From: Ectobius pallidus | Taxonomy: Eukaryota > Arthropoda > Insecta > Blattodea > Ectobiidae | Length of the DNA: 64,000 nucleotides | Direction of reading: 5' to 3' | Assembly: GCA_964059195.1 (NCBI GenBank) | Contig: CAXKWD010000006.1 | Span: forward strand, 17,942,129-18,006,128 | Shown: positions 10,413-21,284 of the stretch, piece after piece | How positions within the stretch are numbered: the first letter of the stretch is position 1 | How the letters are laid out: the number at the start of each line of letters is the position of its first letter | The notes under the pieces: model-generated | What the model saw: only the letters and a program-made list of their open reading frames with translations | Databases searched by the model: none | Told to the model about the DNA's origin: nothing | Program-made: the position numbers and the translations under genes

Positions 10413-11042
10413 GTGAATCAGTGCAACGTATCTTCATTTTGCAACTGTGGCAAGGTGCACAGCAAGATGTTGCACAACAATGATCACATGAGAACGGTTT
10501 CTCACTCCACTGAAGGCAGTGATACAGTGAATAACAACAGGACTGAGGCGCCTGCGAGTTATTGCTCAGTGAAAATAAAGCCAGTGCTTCACGTCTTACT
10601 TGCGACTGCAAGGGTCGAAGTGCAAGACAAGCTTGGTAACTATATTCAGTGTAAGGCCCTTCTAGACTCTGCCAGTCAGGCCAGTTTCGTGTCTGCGGAT
10701 CTAGCTAGGCGTCTGCAACTTCCCACAATGACAGCTGATACGCCTGTCAAAGGTATAAATTTTACTTCATCGAATGCCAGTCATAGTGTGAACATTAATG
10801 TGAGATCCATGATTTACAACTATCGGATGAATCTAGATTGCCTAATCCTTCCTCGCATAACAGGGAAGCTACCTGCAGTCCGAATTGACCCATCCTCGTG
10901 GAACATTCCCTCGGACATTCCATTAGCCGATCCTAGATTCAATATCCCTTCTGAAATTGATTTGCTTATTGGAGGAGCATTATTCTTCGAGCTTTTCCAT
11001 GGTAAGATCTTGACCAATCCCTGCTTTTCCTACACTGATTAG
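10413..11042 (+). pseudogene. BEL/Pao aspartic protease segment
   Basis: Continues the Gag frame after the TGA. ALLDSASQASFVSADLARRL is the BEL-type retropepsin active-site region, with DSAS in the position of the DSGS or DTGA motif (DUF1758). The frame then runs through LPRITGKLPA and LLIGGALFFELF, the typical C-terminal part. It ends by frameshift near 11015-11042. The reading that belongs to the family (TLISTELGWILSG) continues in the +1 frame. The protease would cut the Gag-Pol polyprotein in intact relatives. Confidence 0.88.
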
Positions 11043-11348
11043 TACAGAACTAGGATGGATATTGTCTGGAACCATTCCTAAATCCTCTGTTAAAGGCAAT
11101 CTGGATGCGGGTTCCCAGCACAACTTTTTCATCTCTACGGACAATGTGGACAAGCAGCTGCGACGGTTTTGGGACCTCGAAGACTTTCCACAACACATGT
11201 TAACACAAGAAGAGAAACGGTGCGAACAGCATTATGCAGAGAATACCACTCGCAATGACGATGGTAGTTTTACGGTACGTCTGCCAATGAAACAAGATAA
11301 AACGTCATTGGGTGAGTCCAGACAACAATCAGTTAAGCCTATTGAATC
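11040..11348 (+). pseudogene. BEL/Pao protease-RT linker with deletion junction
   Basis: The +1 frame carries ELGWILSG, then FWDLEDFP and a stretch ending RLPMKQDKTSLGESRQQ, which in BEL/Pao leads directly into reverse transcriptase. Here the next residues, ESWPKQPQQF, already belong to the region before the integrase zinc finger. The RT palm, RNase H and connection domains are missing, a deletion I estimate at well over 1 kb from the usual gene order. A further frameshift follows at about 11375. Confidence 0.85.
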
Positions 11349-11885
11349 ATGGCCCAAGCAGCCTCAGCAATTCAGCTGCAGGACATGGGTGAGCAGCGTG
11401 ACACAGTCTGCCTAGTCACACATGCTGCAGAAGACTTTATGCTACGCTTTTCCAAGCTGACACGTTTACAGAGAGTTACTTCGTATATGCTACGCTTCAT
11501 AAACAACTGTAGATGCCAAGCTAAACGTCACGGCCCTCTCACAGTTGAAGAAGTACAACCAGCTTTGTTGCTTTGCATAATAATAGCTCAGCAAGCAGCC
11601 TATTCTCATGAACTGTCCGATCTCCAGAGCAAGATGCAAGTGAACGCCAAGAGTTCTCTCCATTCCTTGGTGCCTTTTGTGGACAAGGATGGCCTACTCC
11701 GAGTGGGTGGACGTTTGGAGAAAGCTGAGTTACCACATGATGAACGACATCAGCTTATCCTCTCTCCAGGTCACCACCTCACTAAGTTGATAATTGAATC
11801 CGAGCATCTGCGACTGCTTCATGCATCACATCAGCTGCTTATATCTTCTCTGCGAGAACGATATTGGATTCTAGTGTACGTAGAA
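11349..11885 (+). pseudogene. BEL/Pao integrase, N-terminal zinc-binding part
   Basis: Contains FSKLTRLQRVTSYMLRFINN and the H2C2 precursor region (SEHLRLLHASHQLLISSLRE), then RYWIL before a frameshift at about 11870. The two Cys of the H2C2 finger, CVTC, are in the next frame (from 11864). The domain binds zinc and helps integrase multimerise in related elements. Confidence 0.88.
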
Positions 11886-12390
11886 TTGTTAAGTCTACGC
11901 TACACCGATGCGTAACTTGTTTCAAGTTGAAGGCCAAAGGTGCTCACCAGCTGATGGGCACCCTACCTTGTTACAGGGTGACCCCTGCTAGAACATTTCT
12001 ACGTTCTGCAGTTGACTACGCCGGACCGTTCTTCATAAGATTCGGCTCCCCCCGCAGCAAAACTCAGGTCAAAGCGTACATTGCTATCTTCGTATGCTTG
12101 GCTACGAAAGCAGTTCACATCGAGCTGGTTTCAGACCTTACTTCTGATGCCTTCATCGCCGCCCTGCGCAGATTCACATCTCGTAGAGGACTTTGCAAGG
12201 AAATACTCAGCGATAATGGGACGAATTTTGTTGGTGCTAACAACAAGCTGCGCGAACTGCGTCTCTTGCTTCAGTCCAGCACCCATCAACAAGTCCTCCA
12301 AGACTACGCATCATCTAATGAATTCACATGGCATTTCATCCCTCCGAGCTCCCCTCATTTTGGAGGCCTCAAAGGCGGCTGTCAAATCCA
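11864..12390 (+). pseudogene. BEL/Pao integrase catalytic core
   Basis: Carries HRCVTCFK (end of the zinc finger), VDYAGPFFIRFG with the first catalytic Asp and ILSDNGTNFVGAN with the second. HFGG follows at 12357-12368, where a small deletion shifts the frame. The catalytic Glu (EASKAAVKSMK) is preserved in the frame starting before it. All three acidic residues of the DDE triad therefore survive, but in different frames. Confidence 0.9.
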
Positions 12391-12905
12391 TGAAGTTTCA
12401 TTTACGAAGAGTGATGGGTAGCCAAGTGTTTACCTATGAGCAGCTTTCTACAATTCTCACCCAGATTGAGGCCTGTCTAAACTCTCGACCTCTCATACGC
12501 CTAAGTGATGATCCTAGCGACTCATCCTATCTATCTCCTGGACACTTTCTCATTGGTGAAAAACTCACAGCCCTTCCTTCTCCTCCTAAGGCAGAGAATG
12601 TCTCTCATGTTGCTAAATGGCACCAGCTACAAACCTACATACATCATATATGGCAGCGTTGGTCAGCTGACTACCTAAATTCCCTGCAGCAGAGGCAGAA
12701 GTGGTCTGCGTCCAGCGAAAATATTCAAGTTGGTAATCTCGTCCTCTTGAAAGAAGATAATTCTCCACCGCTCCAGTGGAAGCTGGGAATCATCTCGTCA
12801 GTACATCCTGGTGACGACGGTCTAGTGCGTGTTGTGACAGTGCGTACGTCCAGTGGCAAATGCAAGCGACCTATTGTAAAGGTGTGTCCCTGGCCCAATC
12901 AGTAA
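12360..12905 (+). pseudogene. BEL/Pao integrase C-terminal part
   Basis: Reads EASKAAVKSMKFHLRR, LNSRPLIRLSDDPSD, LTPGHFLIG-like SPGHFLIGEKL and a C-terminal domain (VGNLVLLKEDNSPPLQWKLG) typical of BEL/Pao pol ends (DUF5641). The stop at 12903-12905 is about 60 bp before the 3' LTR, and GGCGGGAGTA immediately before the LTR may be the polypurine tract. Confidence 0.9.
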
Positions 12906-12966
12906 AGTGTTATGTTGATCTATCAGTAAAGTGTTATGTAAAATCTGTCGATTTTAGGCGGGAGTA

Positions 12967-13423
12967 TGTTAGCTCAAGAGCCTATAAGTTATACGTTTCA
13001 AATTTGCCTCTGTGGTAATTGGCGCAATCCGCCAATTCTTTCCCGCGTGTGTTTGTCATTTCCTGTGTGGGCATCTGCTTACGGCTTACCCACGCCAGTT
13101 AGTTGTGAAGATGCAGCAGCCTGCACTAGACGCTTGGCACGATTGCTCCTGTGTGTAGGACAATAGTCAGGTTGTAGGCTTTATTACTCATCTTATTTTC
13201 CACACCAATTCGCTCCTTTAGTATTAGGCAGCTCGCGTGTGAAGTTCCGGGATTTATATTGTATTTTAAGTGCAAATTACAATTATCTCCATTGTGTTAA
13301 TAGCCTAGTCGCCACGTGTATTCGAAACAAAGAACTTGGTACTAGCGCTTAAAGAATCTACTTGGCGGGAGTGGTGTATTGCTCCTAGCAACAGTAACTG
13401 TGTCTAACTACATATTGTATTCC
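12967..13423 (+). repeat. 3' LTR of the BEL/Pao element (matched part)
   Basis: Matches 8504-8960 with about a dozen differences, including the 21-nt hairpin at 13017-13037. Downstream sequence to about 13490 may be the rest of the LTR, since the left copy diverges first, but that is unresolved. Confidence 0.88.
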
Positions 13424-13499
13424 TGTGTTAAGTGTATATATAATTCACATTATTCAGAGTTCAGGCTTCCTGAAAATATATTATTGCAAACCCTCTAAT

Positions 13500-14605
13500 C
13501 TAAATCTCTGCTTGAGCGACCTACAGTCCATTCTCTCTTTCCCTTTTAATTTTAAGTGGTTCAAATACCTGGTCCTCCTAAAAACCTACTAATTAACCTA
13601 ACATTTATTAGTCCTCTCGGATATTCCCTAATAAATGCCTTTACCTGCTGCCACCCTAATCCTCCTTGACCTGTCAATCAGTGAATACAAAGGTAATTAG
13701 GCAAATTCATACTTGTCTGCAGTCCAGTATAATGTTGCCAAATATGTTCCACAGTATTTACTTCACTTGAGAAGTAGTGAATGGCAGCGGCAACACTGGG
13801 GAAAATCCACGCTACTACAATAGCACCTGTTCTTCGTCGGCATCGAAGTCGGTGCAGATTTTCGGATTATGGAACAATGCTATTATATTCTTTTGTAGAT
13901 AGACGATGGTTTGGGACGAGGTCTTCTTAAAATGGCATCAACTTTAGTCACAACTACTCGTGTAGCCTCGGTAAAGTTTGTCGTCGCAGTGAGGGAACAG
14001 AAACACATTTGAAACACATAGGCAGAAACTTTCTTCCTTACATTTAAGACTTCTCCTGTAGTGGTTTCCACAGAACACTTCAAGTTATAGCTGCAAAGTT
14101 ACTTTTATTCCTCTCAGTGGTGACGAGGTTTTCCCTGCGTTTTCAAACACTGAAATGTTAAAGCAATTATATATTATTACCTGAAGACGTAATGAGATTG
14201 AACATATCGTCACTATTTTATTTCACGGTAGCAGTTTTGACTACGCCCAAGAAATTCATACCATTGGTGAAACAGGATACAGTCGACTTGCGATATTGTG
14301 CCATCTGAATAAATGATAAAAACGTTACTCACCCAACCATGGGTACGAAAAGTATGATAAAGGTCGTAGAAACCAGGGTGAACAAGAAAATAATATTATT
14401 TATAACAAATAGGCCTATATACCATTTTACCATATCTGGAACCTGCATTTTGGCGCATCTATCAGTTTGTTGCTGAACTCCTATTACGTTGTCATCTTAT
14501 TGATCAACACGCGGCACATCGCAAAGGATATAATATTCTATCGTTGTCCATTAACTTTCATGTTTGTATATGAGCAGAACAATTGATGTTTTTGTAGTAA
14601 GTATT
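13500..14605. other. Stretch without supported gene
   Basis: Nothing recognised. The frame 13883-14083 (minus) has no domain. Confidence 0.45.
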
Positions 14606-14611
14606 TACCTT

Positions 14612-14860
14612 GTCCGCCGCCATGGGTGAAGAGGTAGCATACTTACCTTCCACCCTGGCGGTCGGGGTTCGATTCCCGGCCGGGTATTGGGTTTTCCAGT
14701 AACGAAAAATCCCCGGATTGAGGAGTGTACATCACCCAGGAAAAATTACAGACTATATTAAAAAGCCTTAAATTAAAATGGTGGCTGCTGGAGTAGATAT
14801 ATAAACGTCGTAGTGTTGAGAACCCGAAGGGCTTACACTACCCCTTATTAATCAAATCTA
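14612..14860 (+). mobile_element. tRNA-derived SINE
   Basis: GCCGCCATGGGTGAAGAGG resembles an A-box region and GGTTCGATTCCC (14666-14677) is a canonical RNA polymerase III B box. The body continues with GGGTTTTCCAGTAACGAAAA and ends in the region AACCCGAAGGGCTTACAC. A short AACCCGAAGG match recurs near 15901. No clear target duplication was found, so the right end is approximate. Confidence 0.72.
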
Positions 14861-14879
14861 AGCATTCTAGCTAAACCAC

Positions 14880-15970
14880 ATAATTAAAGTTTTATATTTG
14901 TAAGTGGAAAGGAGTGTTTCATTTCATCGATAGGCAATCCATGCAATAAAAAATGCGTAACAACAAAACGAATGAAAAATTATAGAAATCATGTTGAAAT
15001 TAATTAGAATATCTGAACATACAAATAAACCCTAAAACTATAACTTATTTAATGAAATCATAATTTCAGTTTTATATATCTTTGGAATGTGAAATAATTC
15101 AGGAGTAAAGTATAAAATAAAAATAAATTTCTATTGCTAATATGTGTCATATCGTCGTCTGTGCTTACATGAAACTACATTAAGCATTAATGAGAGTATA
15201 TTTCATTTTAAACGCTTCTGACTGCCATTATTAATGTGTTCCCTGACGGATTGTTTACAGCTTGAAGGATGTTTCGCTGTGCTCTTCTCCTAACATGTAC
15301 GGCTGTGCTAAAGCTATAACCTACATGTTTAGTGAATAATACATAATTAATTTCCAGTGCATTCTGTGTAATAAGCATATATACTTTTCCGTTCATCCTA
15401 TCAGGGTGGGAAGACGAGTTTTCTACATTCAGTCCCTGCAATCTAACTTACCGCACAGGTTCTTCAATACATCAATGCCTGTAACTTTATGTGCATATAT
15501 ATTATTGCAGAAATGGAATATAATTATTACATTTGCTAGTTGAAGGTTGCAATTACAATCATTATCTGCCTTGACTTCCTTTTATATTTGTTAATCGATA
15601 ATATTCATGAGGTAGGTTAAAATAGATTGGTAACAGCAATTGCTGATGCTTTATGGGTACACCTGGACAACTGGAAAATTTTCTATATTATATTATAAAA
15701 GTAAGCTAACTAAAGCTAATAGATTCATACCTCATCTATAGACTTGTATGTTCTGTTCATTGCGGTTTGAAGGCTGTCACGATGTGAGATGGTAAAGAAT
15801 TCCCCACTCCAATAACTCAAGGGTTATGCATGTTGCCTTACTTACTCAATGACAATAGACAATTCCTAAGCAAGCTAAAGGAATATTATCTATATTACGG
15901 AACCCGAAGGTTCATTGCCGCGCTTACCTAAGCCTTCCATTCAGACCCATTCTGTGCTAACTCTATAGTA
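14880..15970. other. Stretch without supported gene
   Basis: AT-rich DNA with short meaningless frames. Nothing recognised beyond a possible SINE tail near 15900. Confidence 0.45.
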
Positions 15971-15976
15971 GTCTTA

Positions 15977-16840
15977 TGCCCGGTTTCTATAAACTCGCGA
16001 AATACCTATGGGTAAATTATCCAATGGACAACTTAGTTCCAGAATCACCCACCAGAGCATTAATGGTATAATGAGGAAATAAAAAATAATATATATTACC
16101 ATGCCGGGGATTGAACAGTGGACCTCTTGAACCGTAATCCAGCACGCTGACAATGAGCTACGGTAAACACTGAGAATAGATCTTGAATAACGGAGATGTG
16201 ATTGTTTCATCCTACGTTTCCACTACTGGAAGTCAAGAAATGGTTTTGCAATATACATTATACTAATTAGTTCGGAATAATATTGTCTTCAGATAACTAC
16301 TATTGTCGAGATCTAATGCGTGAGAGGAAGGAAAAATTAGAAATACGACTCTAGTTTGCAATGTTTGCACACTCAGTGCTACCAAATACCGGCAAATACA
16401 GTCATTAGCTACAATGTACGGTACATGAACATTTCAATAAGAAATACGTATATAAATTCTGCTAAGCCTATCCTATTACAGAGAAACAAAGTCAACACTA
16501 CAGATCATATCAGCATTTCTAAAACTGTATTTTATAGGTACTGCAGTCAACTGCGCACGTCCGCCATATTGATCATACGAGAGGTTAAATTTTATCCAGC
16601 CATCCATGAAAGGATAAATTAACCCAAAGATTTACCCTTGGAGAGATCTAACCCTGGTTTATAGAAAAAAAATTCTCTCATTTTCATATTTACCTAGAGG
16701 ACATTTATCTAGAAACTCGCCATAACTGTGTGTGATCGTTATCTTTAAATTATTTCAGTTCGTAAGAGTTTTCCTTGTGTAAATTCTGTTCATGGGATAA
16801 TTTACCCATAGGTAATTCGCGAGTTTATAGAAACCGGCCA
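15977..16840. mobile_element. Non-autonomous DNA transposon, 43-bp TIRs, TTA target duplication (PIF/Harbinger-like)
   Basis: Inverted terminal repeats at 15980-16022 (CCGGTTTCTATAAACTCGCG...) and 16795-16837 match over 43 bp with one mismatch. Just outside is TTA on both sides (15974-15976 and 16841-16843), the 3-bp TWA duplication typical of PIF/Harbinger. The 864-bp interior has no transposase. A partial copy of the terminal sequence (CTGGTTTATAGAAA) lies inside near 16651. Mobilisation would need a transposase from elsewhere. Confidence 0.82.
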
Positions 16841-16849
16841 TTATAGGCA

Positions 16850-17815
16850 TAAGTTTTAATTTTTAGATTTCTGCACAGAAGACGAGTATATAAGAGTTTC
16901 TGAACTGCATAAAAACAAGCATTTCCTGATTCTTTGTGATTTCGATAGTTTCACGTTCATTTTGGTAGTTCTGTGAACCTCGAGTCCAAAAACATCTAAG
17001 ATCTAAATCACCACGCCACCATCTTAAAATTAAATTTAAAAGTCCTTATATATGTATATATATTTTTAAATGTATATATATATAAATAGTTTTTAATAAC
17101 TTCAAGGAACATTAAATCTCATTTGGAAGAAAATCGAAAAGCTCTTCTGGTCCTAACTGCGTAATATGGAAATTCACAGACGAACAGGTGGAGTAAAAAC
17201 AATAACTGAGCAGAATAGAAACAAATTTACTGCTGTTAAAGTAACATCAGCGAAGTAATGCAAGTTAGAACACCGTTCGTATGCTTAAAGGGATAGAACT
17301 ATACTAAACACAAATCAACTCTGAACATATGATAAGCCAATAGAATGTTACGCAACGTGCGGCGTTGACGACTCAGCAGGGTGCAGCTGTCTCTGTCTAA
17401 AAGATAGAGAAGGGAGATGCACGCCTACTCACTAATAGGAAGAAGCAAGCATTGTTTTAAGGTCTTTCGTTGTTTTAAATAAGTCGTTTTCTCCTCAACG
17501 GAGCGTCGTACAGATATGGGATTTGGACAGTCATCTTCCAAAAAATAAAGCTTTCCAATGGTGATTCAGAAAATAGCTATATGTAATAGATTTTGAGCGC
17601 GCAAAGGAATAAGTGAAATACCTATATTTAGCGAGGCAGCGCGGTCCGTTAACTGTACAATACCGCAACAATCTCATTCGCTTATCACTCGTCACGTGAT
17701 TCTGCCTGCTCAGGTTCAGAGTTGTTCTGTGTTTACTTTAAATGTATTTCAGTGAATAAAATATCTTCAATACAAAGTCCTTTATATATTAAGTCATGAA
17801 TAAATGCAAGAATGG
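16850..17815. other. Stretch without supported gene
   Basis: A short TATATA-rich tract occurs near 17050-17080. No gene or element boundaries were recognised. Confidence 0.45.
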
Positions 17816-17819
17816 TACT

Positions 17820-17945
17820 TTCTAAGATGACTTGATGAACGGGGAAATGAATATCCGTCTGTCCTTCTGTCCGTGTGCCTACATGCGCCATAACCCGAAA
17901 ATGGTTTATTAGATTTTTACGAAACGTATACAACGTATACACTTA
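17820..17945 (+). repeat. Fragment of the GTCCGTCTGTCCGTGTG repeat family
   Basis: Contains CCGTCTGTCC and TCCGTGTGCCTACA followed by GCCATAACCCGAAAATGG, resembling the start of the repeats at 27685 and 48530 (minus). It is truncated at about 17945 by the adjoining MITE. Confidence 0.5.
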
Positions 17946-18206
17946 ATTCTATGGCTTGGTTCCAAAAGTGTCAATGTCATAAAACTTGCTTTTGAGATAA
18001 CTGACATTGAAGCCTCTGTAGAAGTAACATTTTTTTTTGAGAACTTCCGACATTGGCCCCTAAGGTTTCTGTATTATGTCTATTTATAGCAACAGACATT
18101 GGCACTTTTATTACACGAAAGATAAAGACTATCTGAGCTCAATAATGCATAGATCTAATTTTTGCAAGAAATTTACTTTGGCCCTTTTAGAACCAAACCA
18201 CAGAAT
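17946..18206. mobile_element. MITE, 261 bp, TA target duplication
   Basis: Terminal inverted repeats ATTCTATGGCTTGGTTCC... (left) and the complement of ATTCTGTGGTTTGGTTCT... (right) pair over about 23 bp with three mismatches. TA flanks both ends (17944-17945 and 18207-18208), as in Tc1/mariner-type insertion. The interior repeats GACATTG or CAATGTC four times. No coding capacity. Confidence 0.75.
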
Positions 18207-18209
18207 TAG

Positions 18210-19745
18210 TCGATAGGAAGAATCCTTTCAGTTCGGTTGATCGTTACCGAAGTAACGGCCAATTAACGGTTGTGATGTTTTGTAAATGGGAAATCATCAT
18301 ACATGCCTACTATAAAGCCGCATGGCCAACTCATTCACTGACATAATTTTTTGCCCCCTTCCATATGAGGCAGAAACTTGAAATCTGGCAAACTAATCGC
18401 TCAAGTTAAAAACTGATAGCCAGCCTATAACCGATGGGAAATTTACAAAAGCGTACATATCAATTTCGCTCAATTAAGCATGTATGGATGACAAATCCAA
18501 ATGAAAACTTCCATTTCTCACTAGAGTTGAGAAGTTATTTTAGAATCATGGTAAGTCACAAGGACATCATCATCAAGGACAGTGTAGATGTGGCTGACGT
18601 CATGTGATGTTAGAGTATCAACACTATTTACATGAAAGAAGAGAAGTTACAGTTTCGATATATTAAGAAAACCCATTGTTATTTATTTCAATAGATTCAA
18701 GGATTACAAAAAAGCCTTCTGTCCTCTGAGTGTACACCATTATCCCTGCTGTTACAGTTAATGTCATTCTACTTAGATTTAGTGTTGATTTCTTTAAAAC
18801 TAAACTACTGGAAATGTTTATATGTTGTTAAATTGAACTGAATATGAAGAAAAGTCACTAATAGTAATGCTTAGGGCAAGGATTTTGATGACCTATAAAT
18901 ACTTTAAAATGAGCTTTAAAATGATAGTAAAAATAAAAAGGCTCAAAAACTAAAAAAACTGGAAATTTTGTGTGAAAATGCTAGTTTCTTCATCATATAT
19001 TTTGTACCTAAGAAATTGTGTAAGAAATTTATGATGTTTAATTAGTTAATTGCACACGGTTAAATGCAAACAGCAAACACCGTATTTCTATATGCAAATT
19101 AAAATTATAACAAGATTTATTTATTTATGCTTATTTAGAGTTCCGATAGTAGGCTTTTGAAATTAAGTACATTCACATGCACTCTATAGGCCTACAATGC
19201 AAGCAAAAACACATGAGAAGATAATGATTTTAAATTTAAAAAATACCTGAAATATACAATGGAGGAAACGAAAGACCGTAAAATGGCAAATAATGACCCA
19301 ATAAAGAAATTACATCTTTTAAATTACCTCAAAAACAGATAATTTGACCAAAAATGAACTTAAAATTATCATTTTTGATATTGATTGTGGGGAATTTCGT
19401 GTCCCAACCTTGCCAGTCTCGTAAATTAGAAATTTCCTCCCTTTTTACTATTTACTCTTATGTAATCATTTATCTAGTTAAAATATAAAGAAGTATATTT
19501 TTATTCTGACATATTGTGGTATTTAATAGCGTGAAATGTTGACAGGAACTACAAATTACCCATGAAATCAATGTCCCAACTCGAAATACTGGATGTACGA
19601 AAGCTAAGAAATTGACCGAGAAGTCTTCTAAAAAAATTGTAAATACAGGAACTGCAGAAGGTATTCTTAATATCATTGATGATATTACGATAATTATTTT
19701 ATTCTTATTTATAGTGTGTTATTTATTTTTATTTAAGTGCTTAAC
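18210..19745. other. Stretch without supported gene
   Basis: AT-rich. Nothing recognised. A 63-codon frame at 19612-19803 ends inside the motif cluster and has a hydrophobic centre, but I see no family resemblance. Confidence 0.45.
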
Positions 19746-19756
19746 TGAGTGTCCCT

Positions 19757-20702
19757 GCATTACGGCAGTCAACACCGTAACGCACGTAGAAATTAAATTT
19801 TAGCCAACTATGCTATGGCGGCATTATCTACGGTCATAAGTTAATTGGGAAGAACAATGGCAACAATATGGCAACAATATGGCAACCACAAAAAAATTCC
19901 TTGTGTGATTGTAGGAAGCATAAGAGCAAAAAACCAGATTTTTCAGGAAAGTACCTTAATTGTATGTCAACACCGTAACGTAAAAAAAAGCGTGATTTTG
20001 TGATTTTTATAAATATTTTTAGTCTAGCAAAGAATTTTTGGCTGTACGTGAAGATAAAGTATGTGATGAATCGTCGTTTTATTTCAGTCTTAACTTCGAA
20101 AACTTATGAACAAAAAAAATGTCCACCTCCGTAACGGTCAACTCCGTTACGAAGAAATTTGTTACGGTGTTGAAAACTGTTACTGTGGTGGCTTTATTGG
20201 CTTGCATATGTTTAATTTAATTTTAATTTAGCTTATTAATTGTACTTACCTCATTATGTGAATACATTATCAAAAACATGTCCACATCTTGAAATGAATG
20301 TCCACACCATAACGCAAGTGTCCACACCGTAACGCAGTCTCCACACCGTATCAATAAGTAAAATGGCAATAGTTAGCACTAATTTTTAAATGTTTTTTTC
20401 TTAATGAGGAGGCATTTATGCACTCTATTCTTAATCTGCTTAGGATATGAAAATAAATATTTAACATTAAAAAGTCTGACCATAGTTTAACAACCATAGT
20501 AACAAAATTTAGCATTAAAAATCTCGATTCTATATTCTGTACTAAAAGTTTTGATTTTTTTGTCCTTTATAGTAAATATTTGAGATAAATTTGATTCTAG
20601 ATGAATCGCAAGCCAATGACCTATAGAAACAATAAATGAAACTGCTTTAATATTTCAAATTGTTAATATTAGGACCGCAAAACGCTGCGTTACGGAGTTG
20701 AC
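19757..20702. repeat. Cluster of a 17-bp GTCMACACCGTAACGCA motif, both orientations
   Basis: Forward copies are at 19768-19784, 19966-19980, 20121-20137, 20137-20151, 20300-20316, 20318-20337 and 20337-20352. Inverted copies are at about 19757-19765 (weak), 20161-20172 and 20686-20702. The consensus is GTC[CA]ACACCGTAACGCA. Spacing is irregular, from adjacent to over 300 bp, and the DNA between copies is ordinary AT-rich sequence. This is neither a tandem satellite nor a known promoter motif to me. Subterminal repeats of a DNA transposon, a protein-binding site array, or a decayed coding repeat (V-N/H-T-V-T) are all possible. Confidence 0.8.
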
Positions 20703-20709
20703 TAATATT

Positions 20710-21280
20710 TGCACCTACTGATATTAAAAAAATTATATCTAAGTTAATGATTAACATTGAGCTCGGCCAGTTCACTGGGAATAGGTTAACATCATAATAA
20801 ACGAGATGACATCAATAAAACACAGTTTTCTGACAATTGTAATTCCAGCTTAACAGTGGATGAAAATCCCCATAATCATGAGAATGACCCTTTTATAATC
20901 TAGGAGTCATGATCAACAGATCAGCACTAGTGGGCAACGTCCATGATGTACCAGTTAAAAGATGGCATGTGATCAAAATCCGGGCCCTGGTAATGTTACA
21001 CTTTGTATATTTCACTGTGGAAAGGAATGAATTTGCTGGGGAAGGCTATACCCAGAAATCCTGTTGTAACAAATGTAATCCGACCTGACCCGGATTTCAT
21101 CCTGACAGCCATGACGTACGGTCACAGGTTACACAATACATTCCAGGATAAAATGTTATCTCTCATTCAGATTTGCCTGCTCATAAGCTATTGTCTTCCT
21201 CCATTTAGCTCAATGGCCTAGGTATAAACTAGCTAACAATATAATCATTTATTTTATCTACTAAAGTTCATAAAAGAAAC
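20710..21280. other. Stretch without supported gene
   Basis: Nothing recognised. The frame 21003-21221 shows no domain. Confidence 0.4.
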
Positions 21281-21284
21281 AAAT

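Larger units (their letters stand above)
8504..13423 (+). mobile_element. BEL/Pao LTR retrotransposon lacking reverse transcriptase
   Basis: Two direct terminal repeats bracket gag, aspartic protease and integrase in the BEL/Pao order. Reverse transcriptase and RNase H, which in this family lie between protease and integrase, are absent. The reading passes from protease linker (RLPMKQDKTSLGESRQQ) to pre-integrase sequence within about 25 bp near 11320-11345. Several frameshifts and one in-frame stop add to the damage. The two LTR segments differ at about a dozen positions in 457 bp by my count, so the insertion is not recent. Outer boundaries beyond the matched LTR parts are uncertain and I could not identify a target duplication. 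Confidence 0.93.

Noticed and set aside
21003..21221. 72-codon frame with an early PRNPVVTNVIRPDPDFI segment
   Set aside because: No family recognised and no supporting exon structure. Could be chance.
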